Part shown: positions 1 to 8,444 of the stretch, piece after piece
How the letters are laid out: each line of letters begins with the position of its first letter
How positions within the stretch are numbered: the stretch's first letter is position 1
DNA from: Natronococcus amylolyticus DSM 10524
GTDB lineage: Archaea > Halobacteriota > Halobacteria > Halobacteriales > Natrialbaceae
NCBI RefSeq assembly: GCF_000337675.1
Contig: NZ_AOIB01000036.1
Coordinates: forward strand, 81,764 to 145,763
Direction: 5' to 3'
Length of the DNA: 64,000 bases
Made by a program: the position numbers and the translations under genes
Notes under the pieces: model-generated
Databases searched by the model: none
What the model saw: the letters and a program-made list of their open reading frames with translations, nothing else
What the model was told of the DNA's origin: nothing

Positions 1-159
1 CTCGAACCGATCGGCTTTCTCGCCACGACGGTCGCCTTTCTCGCGGCCACGCTGTACCTGTTCGGCGAGCGCAACCCGCTCGCACTCGCGGGGTACTCGC
101 TGGGCTTCGCGATCGGCGTCTGGCTCGTGTTCGTCCAGTGGCTGATGATTCCCCTGTGA
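1..159 (+). CDS. TctB-like small subunit of a tripartite tricarboxylate transporter (3' end only)
   Basis: The first 52 codons of the window are open and end at TGA 157-159. They encode two hydrophobic stretches joined by a short polar loop (residues GERNP), which fits the C-terminal end of the small TctB/DUF1468 membrane subunit. The assignment leans on context: a TctA gene begins two bases after this stop, and tctB-tctA order is usual for these solute-binding-protein-dependent carboxylate transporters. The start of the gene and any TctC binding protein lie outside the window. Confidence 0.65.
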   Translation, partial: LEPIGFLATTVAFLAATLYLFGERNPLALAGYSLGFAIGVWLVFVQWLMIPL

Positions 160-161
160 CC

Positions 162-1655
162 ATGCTCGGAGTGCTCTTTCCCGCGGCGATCGACGGCGCG
201 TTCGGCATCCTCTCGAGCCCGTACGTATTGTTCGCAATCCTGTTGGGAACGGCAGTCGGGATCGTCTTCGGCGCGATTCCCGGGTTCTCCGCGACGATGA
301 CGATCATCCTCTTTACCCCGGTGACGATCCCGTTCGAGCCGACCGTCGCGTTGATCTTTCTGGTCTCGGCCTACGGCGGGGCCATCTACGGCGGCTCGAT
401 TCCGGCGATCCTCATCAACACCCCCGGTGCGCCGGGTTCGATCGTCACCTGCTGGGACGGGTACGAACTCACGAAACAGGGCCGGGCGATCTACGCGCTC
501 GCCGTCTCGGCGATCGTCTCGGGACTCGCGGGACTGATCGCGGCGACGTTCCTGCTCGTGTTTGCCCCGCCGATCTCCGACTTCGCGCTCAACTTCGGCA
601 ACCCGGAGATGTTCCTGCTCGCGGTGTTCGCCCTGACGATCATCCCCGCGGCGAAGGGCTCGTCGCTCTCGAAGGCCCTGCTCGCCGGGGCGTTCGGGCT
701 GCTGATCGGAACGATCGGAAACGACCCGCAGCTCGCCCAACCCCGCGCCACGTTCGGCCAGACAGCGCTGCTCGAGGGCGTCGACTTCGTCGTCGTCCTC
801 ATCGGACTGTTCGTGCTGGCGGAGGTATTCTGGCTGGCCTACCGCGGAACCGTCGTCACCGGCGAAAACACCATCCAGCGTGGAGCTTCCGAGGTGTACG
901 ACGCGGCTCGAGCGGTCATCTCGCGACCGGTCGGGTTCGTCCGCGGCGCGCTCATCGGGACGTTCATCGGCTCGCTACCCGGCGCCGGCGCCGACGTGGC
1001 GAACTTCGTCTCGTACAACGAGGCCAAGCGCTGGGCGAACGACGAACTCGCCGATCGGTTCGGCACCGGGATCATCGAGGGCGTCATCGCGGCGGACTCG
1101 AGCAACAACGCCACCCAGGGCAGCGCCCTGATCCCGACGCTCACCCTCGGCATCCCCGGCAGCGGCGCGACGGCGGCGCTGCTGGGTGCGATCGCGTTGC
1201 ACGGACTCAACCCCGGTCCCGGCCTGTTCGACGCCTCGGGCGACATCGTGTACGCGATGATTCTCTCGCTGTTCGTCGGCAACGTCCTGATCCTCGTCTA
1301 CGGACTCGCCGGCTCACAGTACTTCGGGAAGCTGGCATACATTCCTATTCGCTATATCATTCCGTCGGTCGCGGTGCTCGCGGTCGTCGGCGGCTTCGCC
1401 GTCCGGAACGCGCCCGTCGACCTCTACATCGTACTCCTGTTCGGGCTGCTGGGCGTGTTGTTCGTCGTCTACGACTACCCACTGGTCAGCCTCGTGCTGG
1501 GGGTGATCCTCGGAGACATCGCCGAGTCCGGGTTCGTCACCGGCTGGCTGCTGACCGGGGAGAGCGCCACCGCGTTCCTCTTTAACAGCTCCATCGCGGT
1601 CGGCCTGCTCGCGCTCATCGCACTCTCGCTGGTCGTGACCGCGATCAAGAACTGA
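162..1655 (+). CDS. tctA: TctA-family large permease subunit
   Basis: This 497-residue protein is almost wholly hydrophobic, with about twelve membrane segments. It carries the family signatures GAIPGFSATMTIILFTP near residue 30 and YGGAIYGGSIPAILINTPG near residue 72, with a second glycine-rich copy (GSLPGAGADVANFVSYNEA, then GIPGSGATAALLGA) in the second half, as expected for the duplicated TctA fold. It forms the transport channel of a tripartite tricarboxylate transporter in the cytoplasmic membrane. I chose ATG 162, two bases after the upstream stop, over GTG 138, which overlaps that gene. The substrate cannot be read from sequence. Confidence 0.88.
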   Translation: MLGVLFPAAIDGAFGILSSPYVLFAILLGTAVGIVFGAIPGFSATMTIILFTPVTIPFEPTVALIFLVSAYGGAIYGGSIPAILINTPGAPGSIVTCWDGYELTKQGRAIYALAVSAIVSGLAGLIAATFLLVFAPPISDFALNFGNPEMFLLAVFALTIIPAAKGSSLSKALLAGAFGLLIGTIGNDPQLAQPRATFGQTALLEGVDFVVVLIGLFVLAEVFWLAYRGTVVTGENTIQRGASEVYDAARAVISRPVGFVRGALIGTFIGSLPGAGADVANFVSYNEAKRWANDELADRFGTGIIEGVIAADSSNNATQGSALIPTLTLGIPGSGATAALLGAIALHGLNPGPGLFDASGDIVYAMILSLFVGNVLILVYGLAGSQYFGKLAYIPIRYIIPSVAVLAVVGGFAVRNAPVDLYIVLLFGLLGVLFVVYDYPLVSLVLGVILGDIAESGFVTGWLLTGESATAFLFNSSIAVGLLALIALSLVVTAIKN

Positions 1656-1733
1656 CGGGCACACACCCGTCGCTACTCGGTTCGAAGCGGATCGAAAGAA
1701 CGTCGGCGATCAATCACGACGCGGTACGACCGA

Positions 1734-2102
1734 CTACGTCGCGTCGGCGACCGCGACGACCTCGTCGGAGCGCTCGAGGTCGCCGAACTCGTTCTCGGCG
1801 TGCTGGTCGTGGAACTCGAGGCGGGAGCGCGTCCAGGAGTCGGGCTCGAGCTCCTCGGCGGCGATGACGCCCTCTCGAGCCGGCAGGTCGAGTTCGTCGA
1901 CTGCCTCGTCATCCGCCAGCACCGAGTACCGGATGCTGCCGCCCTCGACACCTCCCTGGACGGAGCTAGGGAGGTGCAGCGGACGCCTGATCGAGACGGG
2001 TAGTTCGGTTTCCTCGTCCAGGTAGAGGACGAGTTCGTCGTCGTCGGTCCTCCTGAGCAGGTGATCGACGATCTCGTCCGGGGACTGCTTGTCGACCGTC
2101 AT
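1734..2102 (-). CDS. Small acidic haloarchaeal protein of unknown function, partner of the PAPS-reductase-like gene
   Basis: The 122-residue product begins MTVDKQSPDEIVDHLLRR and has no membrane segment or signal peptide. Its start lies two bases after the stop of the upstream PAPS-reductase-like gene, so the two are almost certainly co-transcribed. The segment TELPVSIRRPLHLPS, a glycine-rich turn and EELEPDSWTRSRLEFHDQHAENEFGDLE give no family match that I recognise. The operon position suggests a role in the same sulfur or nucleotide chemistry. The frame also stays open upstream, but that extension is antisense-like shadow of the neighbour. Confidence 0.7.
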   Translation of the reverse strand: MTVDKQSPDEIVDHLLRRTDDDELVLYLDEETELPVSIRRPLHLPSSVQGGVEGGSIRYSVLADDEAVDELDLPAREGVIAAEELEPDSWTRSRLEFHDQHAENEFGDLERSDEVVAVADAT

Positions 2103-2104
2103 CG

Positions 2105-2824
2105 TCAGTCGCCGGCCTCCTCCGGTTCCGTCCCGTCGCCGACCCGACGGATGCTGTCGTAGGCAAAGAGCGGGTCGCCGTCGAGGGTACACTGCTTGCA
2201 GCCGAGGCACTCGAACCCCTCGTCGTAGAGGTCGTTGTAGGGGATCTCTCGGCGCTCGTGGTACTCCCAGACGTCCTCGGTCGTCCAGTGGACGATCGGG
2301 TTTATCCGCGTTACCGCCTCTTTTTCCTCGAAGAAGTCGAGGTGCTTTCGCCACTCGTAGCTGCCCTCGCCCTCGCCGTCGTCGAGCCCCTCGTCCATCC
2401 GGTAGCCGGTGATCCAGCCGTCGTGGCCGTCGACCATCCGCTCCATCGGCGCCGACTTGAGCGTCTGACAGCAGAGTTCGGGCTTGCGCTGGTTCACGCG
2501 CGGACCGTGTTCGGCGACGAGTTCCTCGTAGCTCGAGTCGGGTTCGTACGTCTCGAACTCGACCCCGTAGTGGTCCTCGAGGGTGGCTTTCATCTCCCAG
2601 GTCGACTCGAAGTGGTTCCCGTGGTCGAGAAAGGAGAGGGTGACGTCGTTCTCGAGGTCGGCATCCGACCTCACGAGGAGATCGAGAACGGCGTTCGAGT
2701 CCTTTCCGAAGCTGCAGGTGAAGGTCGGATCGTCGAACCTGTCCCACGCCTCGTCGAGCACCTCGAGGGACTTCTCGAGCTTTTCGTCGAAGCTGGCGGA
2801 TTCGATATCGATCTCAATCGACAT
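2105..2824 (-). CDS. Phosphoadenosine phosphosulfate reductase-family protein
   Basis: The 239-residue protein has the PP-loop ATPase/PAPS-reductase fold: the nucleotide loop SFGKDSN lies at residues 38-44 and the following helix is AVLDLL. It also carries a CC pair at 118-119 and CLGCKQC at 206-212. Paired CC and CxxC motifs bind the [4Fe-4S] cluster in assimilatory APS/PAPS reductases, so the cluster ligands look present. The family reduces PAPS or APS to sulfite, but haloarchaea hold several divergent paralogues, some linked to RNA or DNA thiolation. It is first in a two-gene operon. The exact substrate is not certain. Confidence 0.8.
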   Translation of the reverse strand: MSIEIDIESASFDEKLEKSLEVLDEAWDRFDDPTFTCSFGKDSNAVLDLLVRSDADLENDVTLSFLDHGNHFESTWEMKATLEDHYGVEFETYEPDSSYEELVAEHGPRVNQRKPELCCQTLKSAPMERMVDGHDGWITGYRMDEGLDDGEGEGSYEWRKHLDFFEEKEAVTRINPIVHWTTEDVWEYHERREIPYNDLYDEGFECLGCKQCTLDGDPLFAYDSIRRVGDGTEPEEAGD

Positions 2825-3299
2825 TGGCTGGGAGGGTGAAACGACTGTACTGAACGCGTCGGTGCGACGGGTTGTGGATCATAGTACGTGTTAGTTCCGA
2901 GGCGTCTTAGGACATCATCGGGCTACGCAAGTGCATTGTGCCTGCAGATCCGGGCGACTCGAGTAGCGGGTCAGCGGCGCCGAAAACGGCAGGGTCGACG
3001 GATTCGGGACGGCGATGAAATCGTTGTGCGAGTGAAACCGAAGACGCCAGATATCCGCGGGAGAGCGGTCGGGAAAGCTGGCGAGGCTCCGTCTCGAGGG
3101 AGTGTCTCCCATGAACACGGTTCCTCGTGTGAACACGGCTGGTGAGGCCGGTAGTCGAACCGCAAGTGGTGGGCTTTCCGCCGACCGGCCGATCGGAGCC
3201 GACGACGGAATCGGGTTCGCCCGTTCGCGCGATCTCCCGCCCGGTCGGGTTTGGCGGGGATCGGTCGCGGACCGACGCTGAAAGAGTCGGTCGCAGCCG
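2825..3299. other. Intergenic stretch without a convincing gene
   Basis: This 475-base gap separates two minus-strand genes. Open frames on both strands are arginine- and serine-rich, lack haloarchaeal acidic composition and look like noise. A short direct repeat TGAACACGG occurs near 3113 and 3132. The part next to 2824 should hold the promoter of the PAPS-reductase-like operon, but no strong TATA box stands out. Confidence 0.5.
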
Positions 3300-3773
3300 T
3301 TACTCGACGACGAGGTCGCCGATCTGGTTCGTCTCGTGGTACTCGCAGACGTAGGTTACCATCTCGGGCTCGGCCGTAAACTCGAGCGAGTCGCTTTCGC
3401 CCTCGTCGTCGATGCTGTCGGTCGCCAGATCGTCGACGAGTTCGTCGTCCTCGTCCCAGATCTGGAGGTCGTGGGTGACGCCGTCGGCGTTGATCCATTC
3501 CATCGTGTACTCCTCGCCTTCCTCGAGGACGAGCGTCGGGTTCTCCTCCCCCTCAATTTCGCTCGGCTCGAGGCCCTCCCAGTGCGAGGAGTAGCCGTCG
3601 AGGACGATCTCGGTGCCGGCCTCGATCTCGAACTCGCCGTCGGCGCCGTTGCCGTTCTCCTCGTCGTCATTGTCGTCACCGTTGTCGTCGTCGCCGGCAC
3701 AGCCGGCGAGCGCGATGGCAATTGTCGATGCTCCTGCGGCCTTCAGTACTGTTCGGCGGGTGTGGTCGGTCAT
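3300..3773 (-). CDS. Tat-exported cupredoxin (plastocyanin-like) lipoprotein
   Basis: The 157-residue precursor starts MTDHTRRTVLKAAG with a twin-arginine signal and a lipobox LAGC (Cys25), then an acidic Asp/Asn/Glu linker typical of haloarchaeal lipoproteins. The cupredoxin domain spans about residues 47-157. Type 1 copper ligands are visible as His101 (GVTHDLQIW), Cys143 and His146 (YVCEYHE). The usual axial Met seven residues after the Cys is Gln150. The protein should sit on the outer membrane face as an electron carrier. The next minus-strand lipoprotein gene lies 106 bases upstream. Confidence 0.85.
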   Translation of the reverse strand: MTDHTRRTVLKAAGASTIAIALAGCAGDDDNGDDNDDEENGNGADGEFEIEAGTEIVLDGYSSHWEGLEPSEIEGEENPTLVLEEGEEYTMEWINADGVTHDLQIWDEDDELVDDLATDSIDDEGESDSLEFTAEPEMVTYVCEYHETNQIGDLVVE

Positions 3774-3879
3774 TGTCTTCGCTTCGGTGTAGACGCCGAC
3801 GTATGTTCAAGAGTGGAGTCCGTTCCCGACGGTTGGGAAATTCGACGAGTGGAGCCGAACGCCTCTCTGGGTAGGGATG

Positions 3880-5250
3880 TTATCGATCGTGAGCGTCGTT
3901 GATCGCCTCCGCGTCATCCGATCGGATCGACTCGAGGTCGTAGTGGTCCACTGGGCCCGCATTGTCCTCGCCTCGGGCCGGCTCGGCCGACAGCTCGAGG
4001 ACGTGTGCGCCGCTGACGCTGTCGCTGGCGAGGACGAACTCGCGTTCGTCGTTGTAGACGGCGCTCCAGGCGAACGGCGGCGTCGACGGGGCGACCGTCT
4101 CCTCGAGCGCCTCGACCTCGTCGACGCCGCCGAGAGTCCCGAATCGCTCGGTCGGCACCGGGTTCGTCGGATCCGTCACGTTCGCGACCCACGCGCCCTG
4201 GCGGTAGCCGCCGTCGACGAGCAGCGCCTCGTCGTCGGTGTGGACGAGGTCGTGAAAGTGGGTCGTCCACCAGAACGCCTCCGAGGAATCCATCTCGCGT
4301 GCGTCGGGCGCGTGCGTGAACCCGATCGGCTCCGGATCGTCGAGCGAGCCCTCGTCCCACCCGATGTCGAGGACGTGCTTTCCGCCAGGAACGCCGGTTT
4401 CGACCTCGTCGCCGACGATCACGAGGTCGCGCTCGGGATCGGGGTGGGCCTGGTGGCAGAGTTCGAACCCCGGCTCGCCGACCGCCTCGTAGTCGGGCCG
4501 ATCGGCGTACTCGAAGTGGCTCCGCACCGTCGGCCGCAGCGGGTCGTCGACGTCGTAGACGACGTACCCCTCACCGGGACCCATAATGTACGCCGCATGC
4601 AGGACCTCCCGGACCGGATCGTACTCGAGGTCGTGACACCCGCCCGCGGGGCCGACTGCGTCGACGAGCTCGGGCGCCGCGGGATCGCCGACGTCGACCG
4701 TGATGACGCCGACGTCGACGTTCGGGTCGAGGTCGACGAGATAGAGCACGGGCTCTTCGGGGTGGGTGGTCAGCTTGTGGACGCCCGTGTTCGGCGTCTC
4801 GAGGCGGGCGATCCGCTCGGGCTCCGTCGGGGTTCCCTCGGCCCAGCCGAAGTCGATCACCTCGAGTCCCTCCTGCCCGTTCGCGCCGTCAGCCTCCTGT
4901 GACCGGTAGTAGAGCCCCTCTCGAAGCGCGTCGAACTTGACGTCGTTCGACCGCGTCTCCGGGTTCGCGCTCTCGAGTTCGTGGGTTACCGTCGGCTCGT
5001 CGAGTTCCGAGAGGTCGACGAGCGTGCTCGCGACGTCGCTTTCTGCCGTCGGGAAGCTCCCGAGGACGCCCCACCGACCGTCGTCGCTCGCGTGGCCGAA
5101 CGTGTACATCGGCGACTCGTTCCCGAGCGTGTGACCTCGAGGGTCGATACGGCCGGGCTCACCGTCCTCGTCGGCGGCCGAACAGCCCGCGATCGGGAGC
5201 GACAGCGAGAGCGCGGCGCCGGCGGTTGCCAGGAATCGACGGCGGTTCAT
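3880..5250 (-). CDS. LVIVD-repeat beta-propeller lipoprotein
   Basis: The 456-residue precursor begins MNRRRFLATAGAALSLS with a Tat-type RRRF signal and lipobox IAGC (Cys23). The remainder contains repeated strands such as YLVDLDPNVDVGVITVDVGDP, YVVYDVDDPLRPT and WVANVTDPTNPVP, the pattern of LVIVD/YVTN-like beta-propellers. Secreted propellers often mediate protein or carbohydrate binding, but no catalytic motif is evident here. The frame is open far upstream; I chose ATG 5250 because it places the signal peptide at the N-terminus. Function is unknown. Confidence 0.82.
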   Translation of the reverse strand: MNRRRFLATAGAALSLSLPIAGCSAADEDGEPGRIDPRGHTLGNESPMYTFGHASDDGRWGVLGSFPTAESDVASTLVDLSELDEPTVTHELESANPETRSNDVKFDALREGLYYRSQEADGANGQEGLEVIDFGWAEGTPTEPERIARLETPNTGVHKLTTHPEEPVLYLVDLDPNVDVGVITVDVGDPAAPELVDAVGPAGGCHDLEYDPVREVLHAAYIMGPGEGYVVYDVDDPLRPTVRSHFEYADRPDYEAVGEPGFELCHQAHPDPERDLVIVGDEVETGVPGGKHVLDIGWDEGSLDDPEPIGFTHAPDAREMDSSEAFWWTTHFHDLVHTDDEALLVDGGYRQGAWVANVTDPTNPVPTERFGTLGGVDEVEALEETVAPSTPPFAWSAVYNDEREFVLASDSVSGAHVLELSAEPARGEDNAGPVDHYDLESIRSDDAEAINDAHDR

Positions 5251-5488
5251 ACCTCTACTCCGGACACCGCGGGAAAAAGCGTTGTTCCCGCCGGTGGCTC
5301 GCCCTCGGGCGTCTCGTGACGCGATTCTCGAGCGTCCCACGAGTGCAACTCGAGCGTCCCACGAGTACGGTTTCCGGGGGTCACTGGCGCGTGACTCCGG
5401 GTGCCGATCCCGGGAGCGTGATGTCGTTGATTCAACCGTTGTTGGAGACAAACGCAACGTTCACACCGGGTGATCGGCAGGTGATAGT

Positions 5489-6628
5489 ATGAACGTTCGC
5501 GACTACTACTTCACGGCGAAGGGAATCCAGGACCTCGTCGACACCGAACGGGACTCCCCGTCGTGCTCGCAGTCGCTCCCGCGCCGGCTCGCACTCTGGC
5601 GGCGCGGCTTTCTGAGCAGAGCCGGAGTTATCTACGACTTCGAGCGCTACGACCCGGAGGCGTTCGTCAGCGACTATCAGCGGTTCGTCCGGACGAAGAA
5701 CCTCAACGGGACGTGGTCGGTCGCGCTCTCGAACAAGCTGTTTTTCGACTGGCTGATGCGGGCCTACGGCGACCACCGCACGGTCGTCTACGGACTCGTC
5801 CGTGGCGGCCTCTTCCACGAGTTCGACGACTCCCGCGAGCCGGCACCCGCGGCAGTCGCCGGCGACGGAACGGCGGCGCTCGAGCCGGCGGTCGATTCGA
5901 GGACCGCTGTTCGCCACGAGGCCGGTGCGTGGGTCGCCGACCGGCTCGACGAGGAGGGGAAGCTGGTTCTCAAGTGGATCCGTGGCGGTGGCGGCGAGAA
6001 CGTCTTGCTCTGCTCGCGGACCGAGAGCGGCTACGAGATCAACGGCGAGCACTACGATCGTGGTGCCCTCGTCGCCAGGGTCGACGACCTCGAGAACTAC
6101 CTCGTCTGCGAGCACGTCGAGCAGGGGCCGTACGCGGCCGCTCTCTACCCCGAGACGCCCAACACGATCCGCGTGCTCACGATGTACGACGATGAGGCCG
6201 AGGAGGCGTTTATCGCGGCCGCGATCCAGCGGATGGGCTCCGATCTATCCGGTTCGATGGACAACTTCTCACAGGGCGGGCTCAGTGCCGAAATCGACGT
6301 CGAAACCGGCGAACTCGGTCTGGGTGCACAGCTTCCTTACGAGAGCGACCGCCTCGAGTGGCACACCCACCATCCCGAAACCGGAACGCGGATCCAGGGT
6401 ACGGAGGTTCCAGCCTGGGAGACGATCCGAGAGCGAGTTCTCGAGCTGGCCTCGAGCCATCCAATGCTCCCGTACGTCGGCTGGGACCTCGTGCTCACCG
6501 ACGACGAGGGCTCGTTCAAGGTCATCGAAGCGAACGATCACCCCGGACTCAAGGCGATGCAGATCAACGGCCCGCTGCTAGCTGACGAGCGCGTTCGCCG
6601 GTTCTACGAACGCCACGGGGTCTGCTAA
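5489..6628 (+). CDS. ATP-grasp enzyme, sugar-transfer-associated type
   Basis: The 379-residue protein has an N-terminal region with FVRTKNLNGTWSVALSNKLFF and an ATP-grasp core: the glycine-rich loop KWIRGGGGENVLL near residue 165, NTIRVLTMYDD near 225, and a terminal VGWDLVLTDDEGSFKVIEAN motif in which the Asp, Glu and Asn would bind Mg-ATP. It most resembles the sugar-transfer-associated ATP-grasp family, found near polysaccharide genes and thought to ligate carboxylates to amines or hydroxyls. There is no clear partner gene: it stands alone between a divergent propeller lipoprotein and a convergent small gene. Confidence 0.75.
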   Translation: MNVRDYYFTAKGIQDLVDTERDSPSCSQSLPRRLALWRRGFLSRAGVIYDFERYDPEAFVSDYQRFVRTKNLNGTWSVALSNKLFFDWLMRAYGDHRTVVYGLVRGGLFHEFDDSREPAPAAVAGDGTAALEPAVDSRTAVRHEAGAWVADRLDEEGKLVLKWIRGGGGENVLLCSRTESGYEINGEHYDRGALVARVDDLENYLVCEHVEQGPYAAALYPETPNTIRVLTMYDDEAEEAFIAAAIQRMGSDLSGSMDNFSQGGLSAEIDVETGELGLGAQLPYESDRLEWHTHHPETGTRIQGTEVPAWETIRERVLELASSHPMLPYVGWDLVLTDDEGSFKVIEANDHPGLKAMQINGPLLADERVRRFYERHGVC

Positions 6629-6703
6629 CCGCTCTTATCGCTACGATTTCTCTCGAGTGTAACTCGGTCGTCGCAAGAAAAGCGGCCAGCGGCGTTTCGG
6701 CGG

Positions 6704-7132
6704 CTACTCGACGCGTAGCTCGTCGTCGGCTTCGACGTGGTCGGCGTCCCACCGGATCGTAAACGTCGTGCTCCGTTCGGCACCGGTGTCGAGCAGGTCG
6801 GAGTCGGTGTCGACCGTGACGTCGAACGAACACGTCTGCGGCGGGTTGATCGTCGCACTCTCGTTTCCGGTGATTACGGTAACCTTGTCCCCGACGCTTC
6901 CGGCGCGGTCGCCGGTCTCGGTACCGTCGGTTCGTCGGTCCGCTCCTTCGGATCCAGTACCGGTTCCGGTCCCGGCCGTCCCCGTCGACCCGGTTCCAAC
7001 CGTCTCGGCGGTGTTCCCGCCGCGATCGGTGGCATCCGATCGCGTATCCGGATCGAGTTCGTCGGCGAACTGTCGGAGGTACGCGGCGATTTCGGAACGG
7101 GTCTGCTCCTGTGTCGACTCGAGTGTTGCCAT
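6704..7132 (-). CDS. amphi-Trp domain protein with a Gly/Thr-rich linker
   Basis: The 142-residue protein opens with an amphipathic helix (QTRSEIAAYLRQFADELD) and ends with a beta-rich part (DKVTVITGNESATINPP to FTIRWDADHVEADDELRVE) containing the single Trp. This matches the haloarchaeal amphi-Trp family, whose function is unknown. The two halves are separated by about 50 low-complexity residues rich in Gly, Thr and Asp, longer than I expect for the family. No signal peptide or membrane segment is present. Confidence 0.72.
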   Translation of the reverse strand: MATLESTQEQTRSEIAAYLRQFADELDPDTRSDATDRGGNTAETVGTGSTGTAGTGTGTGSEGADRRTDGTETGDRAGSVGDKVTVITGNESATINPPQTCSFDVTVDTDSDLLDTGAERSTTFTIRWDADHVEADDELRVE

Positions 7133-7507
7133 ACCGAACCGTCAACGGACTGGTCAATGAGTCTGAGGCTTGCACAGCAACGGCGTTTTGGCCGTCGCGA
7201 ACGGTGTCAGTATCACCGTTCGGCGCGTTCGCGAGCGAGTCGATTCGTCGAAACGTCGGTCGGTGAACGGTACGATCCTCGAGCGGGGTCTCGTCTCCGT
7301 CTCACGAGCTCGGCACACTCGAGTAGCAGGAATCAGCACGGTAGCCACCTATTGTATCTTAGGTGCCTAAGCTGAGGCACCTATTGTAGAAAGTCCGGCT
7401 ACTACGAGAGCGATCCGGAGCGAGCAGTAGCCGCCTCGGGAATCGGATCCACATAACGGTTCCTCGAGCGGGCGAGATCCGGCGAGCGGGAAAACGTGCC
7501 GGCGTAG
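7133..7507. other. Intergenic region holding the repeat block
   Basis: This 375-base gap lies between two minus-strand genes. Apart from the block at 7346-7388 and the presumed promoter of the amphi-Trp gene, I see no acidic, GC3-rich reading frame that would make a convincing gene. Confidence 0.5.
7346..7388. repeat. Short repeat block with CACCTATTGTA copies and a CTTAGG-TG-CCTAAG palindrome
   Basis: CACCTATTGTA occurs at 7346-7356 and again within AGGCACCTATTGTA at 7375-7388. Between them CTTAGGTGCCTAAG (7358-7371) is a perfect six-base inverted repeat with a two-base spacer, and AGGTGCCT/AGGCACCT (7361-7382) can also pair. A related block lies at 55213-55275 in the opposite orientation. 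The TTAGG/CCTAA half-sites recall DtxR-family metal-regulator operators; that is inference only. Confidence 0.6.
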
Positions 7508-8278
7508 TTAGGAGGAGTCGATCAGCGCGGTCACGTCGTACCCGCCCTCGAGCAAAATTTTGGCGTACCGACCGAACAGCCAGGCCAGTCCGTTGAGCGC
7601 GTGGAGGGTGAGCAGGCCAAGCAGGAGGCCGCTACCGGCGACGACGATCGCCTGCGGAAGCGTCGTAATCTCCCAGTAGCCGACCGTGAGGACCGCCTCG
7701 AACCCGACCAGCAGTTGGTTCCACGCCAGGTAAACGGTCTGGTGGAACTCGGGCGCCCGATCGGTTACGACCCCTACGTACAGCCCCGGCTGGTCGTAGT
7801 ACAGCGGCACGAGGAGCATCGCTAGCGCCGTCGACAGCCCGGTCGTGAGCACGACGAACGAGACGAGACCCAGGACGAACACCGACGGGAGGTAAACGAA
7901 CGGCGTCCAGGTCCGGAGGTCGGTCAGCAGGTCGAGCGCTTGATCCCGCCGCCGGTCGCCCTCGAGTCGACGGCTGCTGTCGATCTCGACCGGCAGCAAG
8001 AGCGTGACGAGCCAGCGTTCGAACTGGGCCGCGAGCAGCGTCACTCCCAGCACGATCGCCAGCATCGGAAGCCCGACGACCAGTATCGTGAGGCTGATGC
8101 CGACCGAGAGGCCGACGACGAGGAAGACAAAGTACGCAAGCCCGAGCGGAAAGGCAAGCAACAGGTAGCCCAGACGACGGTACGTCTCCCGTCGGACGGG
8201 GACCGAGACGAACCACCGAAGTCCGCCACGGAGTCGGTCGGCGCCGAGGTCGAGTCGCTCGGCCGTCGGAGACGCCAT
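7508..8278 (-). CDS. Membrane sensor-domain protein (PF13796-like), copy 1
   Basis: The 256-residue protein has a cytosolic N-terminus and several membrane helices: YLLLAFPLGLAYFVFLVVGLSVGISLTI, then VGLPMLAIVLGVTLLAAQFERWL, and a second hydrophobic half from residue 130. This is the pattern of the 'putative sensor' domain found in some bacterial kinases, here as a stand-alone protein without kinase. A paralogue lies at 9536-10219 with the same N-terminal YLLLAFPLGxAY signature. It is divergent from the HTH gene at 8445, which suggests membrane sensing coupled to that regulator. Confidence 0.75.
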   Translation of the reverse strand: MASPTAERLDLGADRLRGGLRWFVSVPVRRETYRRLGYLLLAFPLGLAYFVFLVVGLSVGISLTILVVGLPMLAIVLGVTLLAAQFERWLVTLLLPVEIDSSRRLEGDRRRDQALDLLTDLRTWTPFVYLPSVFVLGLVSFVVLTTGLSTALAMLLVPLYYDQPGLYVGVVTDRAPEFHQTVYLAWNQLLVGFEAVLTVGYWEITTLPQAIVVAGSGLLLGLLTLHALNGLAWLFGRYAKILLEGGYDVTALIDSS

Positions 8279-8413
8279 CTCGAGGATGACTCCCCGGCGC
8301 GGAAAAATAAACGTTCGGCCCGGTCAGCAACCACCTTCGGATCGGATCCGCTTCGAATCGGCCAGGCTCACAGTACTCGAATACGCTCGAGAGAGGTGTC
8401 GGACGGGAGACAA

Positions 8414-8421
8414 GCTTTTGT
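8414..8421 (+). promoter_or_regulatory. TATA-like element of the HTH operon
   Basis: CTTTTGTT lies 24-31 nt before ATG 8445, the standard haloarchaeal spacing for a leaderless transcript. It supports ATG 8445 as the start over the in-frame ATG at 8286. Confidence 0.45.
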
Positions 8422-8444
8422 TCTTGCTCGAGTACCACACGCCG

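Noticed and set aside
8286-8444. N-terminal extension of the HTH gene to ATG 8286.
   Set aside because: A TATA element at 8414-8421 lies inside the extension and composition is basic.
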